Shown: piece by piece, positions 1 to 9,854 of the stretch
How the letters are laid out: the number at the start of each line of letters is the position of its first letter
How positions within the stretch are numbered: the first letter of the stretch is position 1
Made by a program: the position numbers and the translations under genes
Source of the DNA: JBCBKP01 sp038746265
GTDB taxonomy: Bacteria; Planctomycetota; Phycisphaerae; Phycisphaerales; UBA1924
Length of the DNA: 13,426 bases
NCBI GenBank assembly: GCA_038746265.1
Contig: JBCDKU010000076.1
Location: forward strand, 1 to 13,426
Direction: 5' to 3'
The notes under the pieces: model-generated
The model's input: the letters and a program-made list of their open reading frames with translations, nothing else
The model's database searches: none
Told to the model about the DNA's origin: nothing

Positions 1-1342
<1,342 letters not shown>

Positions 1343-1566
1343 GTGTGTCCGTATGTTCGTCGGGAGTCGCTCGGGCGTTTCAGTCTTGCCCGGGACGGCC
1401 TTGATCGGAACCATGCTCGGAACCATCGGGCCGACGCGGCGTCGGGATCGGGGCGGACGAGATTCGGTGGTGAAACTCTAGGGAAACGGGCGGCGGAAAC
1501 CTTGCCTCTCGAGCGGATATTCCGATCGGGTCCCGAACAGGTGTGCTTCGTGCCGCCGGGTGGCAT
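1343..1566. other. Intergenic region upstream of ftsH
   Basis: These 224 bases separate the lptE-type gene from ftsH, both on the minus strand, so the ftsH promoter should lie here. TCGGAACCAT occurs twice (1405-1414 and 1417-1426) with a 12-base period. A short inverted repeat, TCGGG-T-CCCGA (1526-1536), lies about 30 bases past the lptE-type stop. No convincing -35/-10 pair or U-tract terminator was found. The ftsH frame remains open back to a stop at 1478-1480, so part of this region may be coding. Confidence 0.4.
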
Positions 1567-2088
1567 TCACCAGCGGGACCGCATGTTGTCCACGACGGCC
1601 TCGGCGAGTTCGGCGATCACGTCGCGTTGCCCGATCTCGGGGCGTTCGCCGATCGAGCCGTCGGAGCCGCGGACGGGGATGACGGCGGTGGAGGCGGCGA
1701 ATCGGGACGCCTGCGAGAGGGTTTCGCCCGTGCGGTTGTCGCGCCAGGTGTAGGTGATCTCGATGGTCACGGCCTGGTCTTGTACGAATCCCGATTCGGG
1801 CGAGTTCGAGAGGATGCGACGGCGGACGTTGGTGATCTCGCCGACGAGGGTGGTGTCGGCGTTGCGCTGCGTGACGGCCCACGGGGTGCGGGACTGGATG
1901 CGCTTGATGATCGCGTCGGTGAGAGTCGCCTCGATGCCCGTGACATAGGTGCGGTTCTCGAACATCGGGACGGAGACGGTCTCGATGGAGTCGTCGAAGG
2001 ACCAGCCGAGGCTGTAGCCCTTGGTTGGGTCGCTGGCGCAGGCGCCGAGGAACAGCACGAGCAGGAGCGAGAGGGCCGCGCGGATCAC
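1567..2088 (-). CDS. lptE: LptE-family outer-membrane LPS-assembly lipoprotein
   Basis: 173-residue lipoprotein starting at GTG 2088. A hydrophobic signal peptide ends in the lipobox LGAC, with the lipidated cysteine at residue 17. The mature part shows the pattern I associate with LptE-like proteins: GYSLGW at 24-29, then VSVPMFENRT (38-47), a helix with IKRIQSRTP (61-69), LVGEITNVRRRILS (81-94) and a beta-strand stretch ITYTWRDNRTGETL (111-124). LptE plugs the LptD barrel that delivers lipopolysaccharide to the outer surface. The start overlaps the stop of the BamD-like gene as GTGA (2085-2088), implying translational coupling, and GAGGAC lies 8 bases upstream. The pairing of two outer-membrane assembly genes supports the call. 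Family membership is from recognised motifs, not a search. Confidence 0.78.
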   Translation of the reverse strand: MIRAALSLLLVLFLGACASDPTKGYSLGWSFDDSIETVSVPMFENRTYVTGIEATLTDAIIKRIQSRTPWAVTQRNADTTLVGEITNVRRRILSNSPESGFVQDQAVTIEITYTWRDNRTGETLSQASRFAASTAVIPVRGSDGSIGERPEIGQRDVIAELAEAVVDNMRSRW

Positions 2089-3125
2089 GGGGTGCCGTCC
2101 TCGGTGGTGTCGGCGGGCTGGACCGGCTGAGCCGGCTCGGCTTCGCGGAAGGCGTCGGGGATCTGGGCGTCCTCGATCCAGTCGTTCTCGAGCATTAGAT
2201 CGAGCGCGGCCCGCGCGGCGCTGGTGCGGGGGTGCTTTCTCAGGAGCCGACGCATGACGAAGCGTGCGGAGGTGACGTCGTTCTGCGTGATGTACCAGCG
2301 GGCGGTCGCGAGCATCTGGGCGGCCTGCGATTCGTCGATGCGGGCGGTGAGGCCCTCGCCGATGCCGTCGCGGTAGGCCTCGGCGGGGTAGCGGTTGATG
2401 TAGCGCTCGATGAGGACGCGGGCCTCGATCAGTCCGGAGGCGTCGTACTCGGGGCCCTTGAAGCGGGCGACGTTGGCGAAGATCTGGTTGAGCTGGGCGC
2501 GGCGGTTCTCTTCGGACCGCGGGTAGTTGACGGTGAAGATCTCGTACATATCGCTCGCGAGCCGGAGCTGGCGTTCGCTGTAGTAGTAATCGGCGAGGCG
2601 GATGCCCGCGAGCTCGCCCAGGTCCGAGCCGGGCATGCGTTCCTGGGCTCGGATCATGAGTTCCTCGCCCACGCCCTCTGCGGCCTGGAGTCGAAGACCA
2701 AGGAACTTGCGCTTCTTCCCGTTGAGGTAGTCGGTGGCGATCTCGATCTCGCGCTCGACGGCGATCGGGAACTCGGGGGCATCCGGGAACTGGCGGATGA
2801 TGGCCTCGTAGTCGTAGAGCGCGGCGTACTCGTCGCCCGCCATGACCTTGGCGTCGGCGAGCAGGAGGTAGGCCTGCGGGAGCCAAGGGCTGCCGGTGAG
2901 CCGGTTTCGGTCGATCCAGCGTCGCAGGATCTTGCGTGCGGCGCCTGGGCGTTCGTCGGCGAGCTCGCGGCGCGCCTCGGCGAGGACCGCTTCTGCAGAT
3001 CCGGGCTCGGGCTCACTCACCTGGACGAACTCGCCGTTGGGGTCGAGCTCGAACTCGACCTGCGCGGCGGCGAGGGGCGCGGCGAGGGCCAGTGCGGCGA
3101 GGATCGTCGGTGCGCGACGGTTCAT
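2085..3125 (-). CDS. BamD-like TPR protein, secreted (outer membrane assembly factor type)
   Basis: 346-residue protein. A signal peptide of about 21 residues ends AAA before Gln22, fitting signal peptidase I; there is no lipobox and no cysteine at the cleavage site, unlike classical BamD, which is a lipoprotein. The rest is helical with TPR-like pairs at about 45-73, 82-113, 170-201 and 232-247; phrases such as ALYDYEAIIRQFPDAPEF (102-119) and DMYEIFTVNYPRSEENRR (192-209) are typical of the BamD/YfiO group. The C-terminus is Pro/Glu/Thr-rich. ATG 3125 is chosen because the signal peptide begins there; the frame stays open upstream to 3719 but only as antisense of the next gene. No Shine-Dalgarno is present; TATCCT sits 6 bases before the ATG. 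It leads the lptE-type gene and probably works at the inner face of the outer membrane. It could instead be a general TPR scaffold. Confidence 0.72.
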   Translation of the reverse strand: MNRRAPTILAALALAAPLAAAQVEFELDPNGEFVQVSEPEPGSAEAVLAEARRELADERPGAARKILRRWIDRNRLTGSPWLPQAYLLLADAKVMAGDEYAALYDYEAIIRQFPDAPEFPIAVEREIEIATDYLNGKKRKFLGLRLQAAEGVGEELMIRAQERMPGSDLGELAGIRLADYYYSERQLRLASDMYEIFTVNYPRSEENRRAQLNQIFANVARFKGPEYDASGLIEARVLIERYINRYPAEAYRDGIGEGLTARIDESQAAQMLATARWYITQNDVTSARFVMRRLLRKHPRTSAARAALDLMLENDWIEDAQIPDAFREAEPAQPVQPADTTEDGTP

Positions 3126-3131
3126 ACCGCG

Positions 3132-3137
3132 AGGATA
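3132..3137 (-). promoter_or_regulatory. TATCCT element (possible -10) of the bamD-like gene
   Basis: Read on the minus strand, TATCCT lies 6 bases before ATG 3125, the placement of a -10 box for a leaderless message. No good -35 is visible. It lies within the 55-base divergent region shared with the ketoacyl synthase gene. Confidence 0.35.
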
Positions 3138-3166
3138 GCCGGACGCGGCATGGCCCGGGAATTGGA

Positions 3167-3172
3167 TACGCT
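3167..3172 (+). promoter_or_regulatory. TACGCT element (possible -10) of the ketoacyl synthase gene
   Basis: TACGCT lies 8 bases before ATG 3181, and no Shine-Dalgarno is present. The same hexamer precedes recQ. It fits a weak -10 giving a very short or absent leader; no -35 was identified. Confidence 0.3.
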
Positions 3173-3180
3173 CGTCGTTC

Positions 3181-4509
3181 ATGCAGGATGCACAGACGAC
3201 GCGCGCGGCGAGGGGAGCGGCGTCTATTACAGGTATCGGGGCGGTGAGCCCGAACGGCATCGGGATCCCGGCGTTCGGGGAGGCGCTGCGGGCGGGCCGG
3301 TCGGGCGTCGGCCTGCTGCCGTTCAGCCATCCGCGGATGAAGTCCACGGTGGCGGCCGCGTGCGAGGACTTTGACCCGGCGAGCGTGCTCGAGGAGGCGG
3401 ACCTGAAGCGGCTTCCTCGAGCCGTGCCGATGGGGCTGGCGGCGGCGCAGGAAGCGCTCGCGATGGCGGGGCTCGGGCCTTTCGAGGGTGAGTCAGAGAA
3501 AACGATCGAGGGCGCGCGGCGTGTGGGACTGATCCTCGGCACGGGCGGCGGCGGGATCGACTTCACGCTCGAGCAGGCGGCGATCGCGGCGAAGGGCGAG
3601 CGGCCGTCGCTGTGGACGATCACGAACGCGACGCATGGGAACCTCGCGGGCGAGCTGTCGATCAAGCTCGGGCTGCGCGGGCCGTCGCTGTGCGTGTCTA
3701 CGGGGTGCGCATCGAGCACCGACGCGATCGGGCTCGCGTTCGATCAGCTTCGTTTGAACCGGCCCGGCTCACCCGACGCGTGGGTGGTGGTCGGCGCGGA
3801 CTCGCACCTGCGGTGGGAGCCCATGGTGAGCATGGAGCTGCTCAAGGTGATCTCGACGCGCGATTGGTCGGGTGATCCCGGCAACGCTCACACGGCGTCG
3901 CGCCCGTTCTGCCAGACGCGGGACGGGTTCGTGCTGGGCGAGGGGGCGTGGGGGGTGGTGATCGAGCGGCAAGACTTCGCGGCGTCGCGCGAGCGCGAGC
4001 CGGTGGCGGAGCTGCTTGGGTACGGCGCGACGTGCGATGCGTACCACCGCGTGCGGCCCGACCCCGAGATGACCGAGAGCGTGCGGGCGATGCGGCTGGC
4101 GATCGAGGACGCCGGGCTTGCGCCCGAGGACGTTTCCGTTGTCCATTACCACGGCACCGGGACGCAGCTCAACGACGCGGCCGAGACGGCGGCGGTGAAA
4201 CGGGCGTTCGGCGGGCACGCGGATCGGCTCGTCGGGTCGAGCGTGAAGAGCATGGTGGGCCACCCGCAGGGCGCGGGCGGGATGGCGTCGGTGGTCGCGA
4301 CGCTCACCAGTCTGTGCGCGGCTCGGCTCGGCTTGGGCGAGGCGTTCTGCCCGCCGACGATCAACGTGATCGAGCGCGACGAGGCGTGCGGCCTGGAGTA
4401 CTGCGCGGACGGGGCGCGGGAGTTGACACCGGATCAGCGGGTGGCGCTGGTGAACTGTCTGGCGTTCGGGGCGAAGAATAATGCGTTGGTGGTGCGGTCA
4501 GGCGGCTGA
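3181..4509 (+). CDS. Beta-ketoacyl-[ACP] synthase, FabF-like, divergent
   Basis: 442-residue thiolase-fold condensing enzyme, predicted to elongate an acyl chain with malonyl-ACP in fatty-acid or related lipid synthesis. The N-terminus carries ITGIGAVSPNG (16-26). Catalytic residues are present: Cys176 in STGCASSTDAIG, His324 in HYHGTGTQLND, Lys356 in SSVKSMVGH and His361 in GHPQGAGG; the spacing from His324 to Lys356 and to His361 matches FabF. Length is slightly above the usual 410-415. Two things are off-type: the first His motif is HYHGTGT rather than the common xxHGTST, and the C-terminal gating loop, normally GFGGTN in FabF, reads LAFGAKN (427-433). No ACP or other fab gene is nearby, so a specialised lipid role is possible. 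It is divergent from the bamD-like gene; its last 12 bases overlap the 3' end of the opposing 70-aa gene. Confidence 0.9.
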   Translation: MQDAQTTRAARGAASITGIGAVSPNGIGIPAFGEALRAGRSGVGLLPFSHPRMKSTVAAACEDFDPASVLEEADLKRLPRAVPMGLAAAQEALAMAGLGPFEGESEKTIEGARRVGLILGTGGGGIDFTLEQAAIAAKGERPSLWTITNATHGNLAGELSIKLGLRGPSLCVSTGCASSTDAIGLAFDQLRLNRPGSPDAWVVVGADSHLRWEPMVSMELLKVISTRDWSGDPGNAHTASRPFCQTRDGFVLGEGAWGVVIERQDFAASREREPVAELLGYGATCDAYHRVRPDPEMTESVRAMRLAIEDAGLAPEDVSVVHYHGTGTQLNDAAETAAVKRAFGGHADRLVGSSVKSMVGHPQGAGGMASVVATLTSLCAARLGLGEAFCPPTINVIERDEACGLEYCADGARELTPDQRVALVNCLAFGAKNNALVVRSGG

Positions 4510-4710
4510 CGAAGATTCCTGACGCTTCGACCGCTGCTTCTTCGCAATCAGGTCGAAGAAACCGGACTTGCGCAGAAATTCAATGCGCTCTTTCTGGGGC
4601 CGTGATGCGAATCGGTCCGCGGCGGCTCGGAACGCCTTGGCACTGCTTTGCGACGCGGCGGTACTCGCCGTCGTCGATTTCTTCACAACTCTTCCGGTTT
4701 TGCGAGCCAT
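4498..4710 (-). CDS. Small basic protein, candidate antitoxin or partner of the ART-like protein
   Basis: 70-residue unrecognised protein. A Lys/Arg and Ser/Thr/Ala-rich N-terminus (1-25) precedes a predicted helical stretch, AFRAAADRFASRPQKERIEF (26-45), then LRKSGFFDLIAKK (46-58) and a basic Ser/Ala-rich tail. Its ATG 4710 lies inside the preceding 191-aa gene (28-base overlap, different frame), and its stop lies inside the 3' end of the opposing ketoacyl synthase gene. A longer reading from 4887 is possible but would run antiparallel-free through the whole partner 3' half in a shadow frame, so the short start is preferred. There is no Shine-Dalgarno, but a promoter-like TTGTGC-17-TATACT ends 6 bases before the ATG. 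Small size, basic charge and overlap with a toxin-like gene suggest an antitoxin; that function is inference only. Confidence 0.65.
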   Translation of the reverse strand: MARKTGRVVKKSTTASTAASQSSAKAFRAAADRFASRPQKERIEFLRKSGFFDLIAKKQRSKRQESSSAA

Positions 4711-5258
4711 ACACCGAGTATACACGACACATCCCTTACGCACAACTGAATGTGCGTGTCTTGGTAGAGCCAACTGCTCGGCCAGAGGCGGTCCTTCGAC
4801 TGCGTTGGTACATAGACCGCTCTTGAGGTCTGGATCTGATTTCCCTCTGCAGACTGAGTGCGGTAGAAATACTCGAACGTGGCACAATCGAGATACTTCT
4901 TCGAGAGTGCGTTCTTCTTCGGCGTGATCCCGCTTGCCTGCAGATCCTTGAGCATCTTCTTGTGCTCACGCTGGAGCGTCTTTGCATTGTCCGGGTCGAG
5001 CAGGTCGAAGCAGGAACCGAGTCGGATCATGGCGCCTAGCACGGCGGTGGCTTGCTTTTGCTTCTTGTAGCGACGCTCTGCCCACCGTAGTGCTTGCTTC
5101 GGTGCGTACTCCCAGAAATAGACACCGTTGCCGAGCCAGTCATCATCGTTGCGACTTGGCGAGAAAGGGCGTTCACCCTGAACGATGGCCAGCGCGGTAT
5201 CGCGTCGCGTGCCGTGATAGCCGACAACGGTTCTGTGATAGTCGCGGAATTCATTCAC
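4683..5258 (-). CDS. ADP-ribosyltransferase-like protein, candidate toxin
   Basis: 191 residues starting at GTG 5258, the only in-frame start after a TAG at 5268-5270 that keeps the N-terminal motif. Motifs in order: GYHGTRRDTA (13-22) with His15; SPSRNDDDWLGNGVYFWE (33-50) with Tyr47; ALRWAERR (56-63); and near the C-terminus THIQLCVRDVSCILGVW (168-184) with Gln171. The HGT, GxYF and late polar residue on a beta strand match the His-Tyr-[Glu/Gln] layout of PARP/DUF3990-type ADP-ribosyltransferase folds, which bind NAD+ and often act as toxins. Hand-counted G+C over 4741-5040 is 166/300 (55%), against 43/60 in acnA at 5761-5820, suggesting transfer. It begins 12 bases after the acnA stop and overlaps the downstream 70-aa gene. 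No signal peptide, so cytoplasmic. The fold call rests on motifs alone; target and activity are unknown. Confidence 0.7.
   Translation of the reverse strand: MNEFRDYHRTVVGYHGTRRDTALAIVQGERPFSPSRNDDDWLGNGVYFWEYAPKQALRWAERRYKKQKQATAVLGAMIRLGSCFDLLDPDNAKTLQREHKKMLKDLQASGITPKKNALSKKYLDCATFEYFYRTQSAEGNQIQTSRAVYVPTQSKDRLWPSSWLYQDTHIQLCVRDVSCILGVWLAKPEEL
4717..4745 (-). promoter_or_regulatory. Candidate internal promoter for the 70-aa gene
   Basis: On the minus strand, TTGTGC (4740-4745) and TATACT (4717-4722) are separated by exactly 17 bases, and ATG 4710 follows the -10 after 6 bases. The -10 matches 5 of 6 consensus bases and the -35 only 3 of 6. Transcription would begin at or next to the start codon. 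It lies inside the ART-like gene and would let the small protein be made independently. Confidence 0.42.
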
Positions 5259-5270
5259 GTGATCAAGCTA

Positions 5271-5274
<4 letters not shown>
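5259..5274. promoter_or_regulatory. Inverted repeat GTGAT-N6-ATCAC at the start of the ART-like gene
   Basis: GTGAT (5259-5263) and ATCAC (5270-5274) flank six bases. The repeat covers part of the acnA stop codon, the 12-base gap and a TAGCTT element (5265-5270, minus strand) that sits 6 bases before GTG 5258. The position suits an operator, but the arms are only 5 bases. Confidence 0.3.
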
Positions 5275-8048
<2,774 letters not shown>

Positions 8049-8055
8049 GGCCGGT

Positions 8056-8062
8056 TCTCCTG
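8056..8062 (-). promoter_or_regulatory. Ribosome binding site of acnA
   Basis: CAGGAGA on the minus strand, 7 bases before ATG 8048. It is one of the few clear Shine-Dalgarno sequences in the window and fixes the acnA start. The gap 8049-8129 shows no obvious -35/-10 pair. Confidence 0.75.
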
Positions 8063-8129
8063 CGTGGGTGTGGCGGATCTCGCTCGCCGCATTCTTGCAG
8101 GGGGCTGGCGCGGTTTCTCGCGGGGGGAA

Positions 8130-8756
8130 TCAGTACCAGTCCACGTGGCCGTCCCAGAAGACGGCGTTGCCGGCTTTCGATTCCGGAGGCGTCTGGATGT
8201 GGAAGTAGCGGCCGGTCGGGCCCTGCGGGGTGGGGGCTTCTGGAGTCCAGATCCGGTCCATGAACATCGGGAGCGAGATGATCCCGTCTTCGAAAGCCCG
8301 ATAGACCTCGCTCGAGTCAAACAGAGGGCCCACCATGTTCCCCGCGACGTAGGTGTAGCTCGATCCCGTCCGTTCGTAGATGTCGGGGTCTGACGGGCAG
8401 ATCGTGAAGTGGCGGTCCGGCGGTTCGCCCTCGTCCGCGGGCGCAGGGACAACGGCGAGGCCGGCCCGCACGGAGAGCATCTGGAAGACATCGATCCCGC
8501 TCGGGTACCCCGGATGCCAATCACCCTTGTACCGTGAAGGCGGTACGCGGCCTTCTGATTCCTCGTCCATATAGATGTGAAGCGTCGCCATCAATTGCCG
8601 CAGGTTACTTCGGCATGCGGTCGAGCGAGCGGATTCGACTGCACTTCGGAGGGTTGGGACCGCGAGCGCGATAAGGAGCATCACGATCGCGATCGATACC
8701 AGAAGCTCGACGATTGTGAAACCCCGACAACTCGGCTTTGTCGATCGCCGGGTCAT
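8130..8756 (-). CDS. Prepilin-like protein with type IV pilin/type II secretion N-terminus and DGHV tail
   Basis: 208 residues. A basic leader ends at Gly12 followed by FTIVELLVSIAIVMLLIALAVP (13-34), with the processing site Gly12/Phe13 and the conserved Glu five residues into the mature protein; a prepilin peptidase should cleave it and the helix should pack in a pilus or pseudopilus. Residues around ARSTACRSNLRQLMATLHIY (43-62) match the stretch after the pilin helix in planctomycete members, and the C-terminus NAVFWDGHVDWY matches their DGH(V) ending, although the usual H-X9-DG histidine spacing is not met. Planctomycetes hold many such genes, most of unknown role. ATG 8756 overlaps the stop of the HEAT-like gene as ATGA (8753-8756), so this is the last gene of a coupled trio. 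GFTIVELL is decisive for the prepilin assignment. Confidence 0.9.
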   Translation of the reverse strand: MTRRSTKPSCRGFTIVELLVSIAIVMLLIALAVPTLRSAVESARSTACRSNLRQLMATLHIYMDEESEGRVPPSRYKGDWHPGYPSGIDVFQMLSVRAGLAVVPAPADEGEPPDRHFTICPSDPDIYERTGSSYTYVAGNMVGPLFDSSEVYRAFEDGIISLPMFMDRIWTPEAPTPQGPTGRYFHIQTPPESKAGNAVFWDGHVDWY

Positions 8757-9397
8757 TCACGCTCCTCCAACGATTTCTTCTTCAGGTACGCCTCAACTTC
8801 GTTGATTCGGCCGAGCATCGCCGACGCTGCGGATCGGATGGACTCGTCCGGGTCTTCTTCCAGTTGACGCAGCATCATGTATCCGGTCGATTCTGGTTTG
8901 AGTAGATCGCAGTTATATGATGCCTGCATCGCGATTAATCGCGTCTGCGGATGTCCCCTGCTCATGCATTCGAGCAATCCATCGGCGAGCGCTTCTCTGG
9001 CGTGAGCACTCATAGATTCTTCGGTTTGGAGCTGCAGAGACGCAACAGATATTGTGAGAAGGCCAAGTGAATCGTCATCCTGTCCGCTGGCGGCCGCCGC
9101 GGCACCGGCATCTGCAACCGAAGTGAGCCGGAAGGCGACTTCCTCAGCCATCTCATCCGTGAAGTCGCGAGTTTGGCCGAAAGCCAGCAGCCGCCCGGGT
9201 TCGGTCTGCTGCTCGGGAGCCGGACTGGGAGGGTTCGAAGCTGCCGGTCCTGTGGTCACGTTGGCCGGTCGCGACGAATCCGATCGGTATGTCGAATCGG
9301 ATGGCTGACGAAGGCGCGAGAGAAGAAATGACGCGGACAACACGACCGCAATAACAGCAAGACCGACTGAAATCAGGCGTGATCGTGCCATGCTCAC
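8753..9397 (-). CDS. Membrane-anchored protein with HEAT-like C-terminus, unknown function
   Basis: 214 residues, not recognised as a named family. A single hydrophobic segment (8-27) after a short basic start suggests an N-terminal anchor with the rest outside the cytoplasm. A Ser/Pro/Thr-rich linker (31-68) follows, then a mostly helical domain. Residues 150-199 (PQTRLIAMQASYNC, then EEDPDESIRSAASAMLGRI) look like HEAT-type helical pairs, which bind proteins. The C-terminus is strongly charged (KKKSLEERE). Start is GTG 9397, or ATG 9391 two codons in; neither has a clear Shine-Dalgarno. It begins 3 bases after the Cys-rich gene and ends in an ATGA overlap with the prepilin-like gene, so the three are probably one transcript. 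Part of the gene is notably low in G+C (27/60 at 8881-8940). A role as scaffold for the other two products is a guess. Confidence 0.75.
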   Translation of the reverse strand: MSMARSRLISVGLAVIAVVLSASFLLSRLRQPSDSTYRSDSSRPANVTTGPAASNPPSPAPEQQTEPGRLLAFGQTRDFTDEMAEEVAFRLTSVADAGAAAAASGQDDDSLGLLTISVASLQLQTEESMSAHAREALADGLLECMSRGHPQTRLIAMQASYNCDLLKPESTGYMMLRQLEEDPDESIRSAASAMLGRINEVEAYLKKKSLEERE

Positions 9398-9400
9398 GCT

Positions 9401-9691
9401 TTACGACTCGCCACCGGGCGGTGCCAAGAAACTACGGCACCACTCACCGCAGTAGCCGCGATCCGTCGTGCAGCCCTCGTCGTCGGGCCCTGCCTGGTAA
9501 CAACACGCAAGGCACTCGATCGTTCGAATCTCAGGTGATGTTCCGAGCGGTAGATTGACCGCGTCGAGCCAGCAGCAGTAGGCGCAGATCCACACGCTCC
9601 CCGATGTATCGTCAGCAACCGCGATCGTTGTTGCGACGGCTGTCAGTGAAAGGGACGCAGCGGCGAGTTGTCTTGCGGCTGATTTCTTCAC
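9401..9691 (-). CDS. Small secreted cysteine-rich protein, unknown function
   Basis: 96 residues from GTG 9691, chosen because GCGAGG lies upstream at SD spacing and the signal peptide starts there; the frame stays open to ATG 9769, which has no such support. Residues 1-26 form a signal peptide (KK start, Ala/Leu/Thr core, AVA before Asp27). The mature protein has nine cysteines: C36, C39, C40, C60, C63, C64, C74, C81 and C85. The CxxCC motif is present twice, 24 residues apart, followed by a spaced trio. Such content suggests disulfides or a bound metal, but there is no recognised domain. It is first in the three-gene set with the HEAT-like and prepilin-like genes. The odd cysteine count leaves one free for an intermolecular bond or cofactor. 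No function is offered. Confidence 0.7.
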   Translation of the reverse strand: MKKSAARQLAAASLSLTAVATTIAVADDTSGSVWICAYCCWLDAVNLPLGTSPEIRTIECLACCYQAGPDDEGCTTDRGYCGEWCRSFLAPPGGES

Positions 9692-9698
9692 CTGGAAC

Positions 9699-9714
9699 CT
9701 CGCTTTGATGCGAG
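9699..9714 (-). promoter_or_regulatory. Hairpin covering the ribosome binding site of the Cys-rich gene
   Basis: On the minus strand CTCGC-ATCAAA-GCGAG forms a 5-base-pair stem whose right arm is part of the GCGAGG Shine-Dalgarno before GTG 9691. Pairing would hide the ribosome binding site. The stem is short, so the effect could be weak. Confidence 0.4.
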
Positions 9715-9721
9715 CTTTCAG

Positions 9722-9727
9722 ACTATA
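9722..9727 (-). promoter_or_regulatory. Possible -10 (TATAGT) of the Cys-rich gene
   Basis: TATAGT within a CTATATAG run on the minus strand; a transcript from it would have a leader of about 24 bases containing the hairpin at 9699-9714. No matching -35 was found. Two perfect 10-base palindromes lie upstream: TTTCGCGAAA (9754-9763) and GCATCGATGC (9806-9815), either of which could be a regulator site. Confidence 0.3.
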
Positions 9728-9854
9728 TAGAAACCCTGCTTGGCGACAGGTGCTTTCGCGAAATGGCACTGTTTTTCTTTGGTTTTAAGGTGCACAATCA
9801 CGGCGGCATCGATGCAAAATCAGGACGTAGAGACTCTAACTCCCGCGAGCCAGC

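Noticed and set aside
3126..3719. N-terminal extension of the BamD-like frame by 198 residues
   Set aside because: The extension is antisense of the ketoacyl synthase, and a proper signal peptide begins at ATG 3125.
4711..4887. Longer start for the 70-aa gene
   Set aside because: The added 59 residues run within the 3' part of the ART-like gene in a shadow frame and have no start signal; the promoter-like element points to ATG 4710.
9754..9763. TTTCGCGAAA as a LexA-type site
   Set aside because: It is a perfect 10-base palindrome but does not match known LexA boxes, and no DNA-damage gene follows on that strand; kept only as an unassigned palindrome.
9692..9769. Longer start (ATG 9769) for the Cys-rich gene
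   Set aside because: It would place 26 residues ahead of the signal peptide and ignore the GCGAGG at good spacing to GTG 9691.
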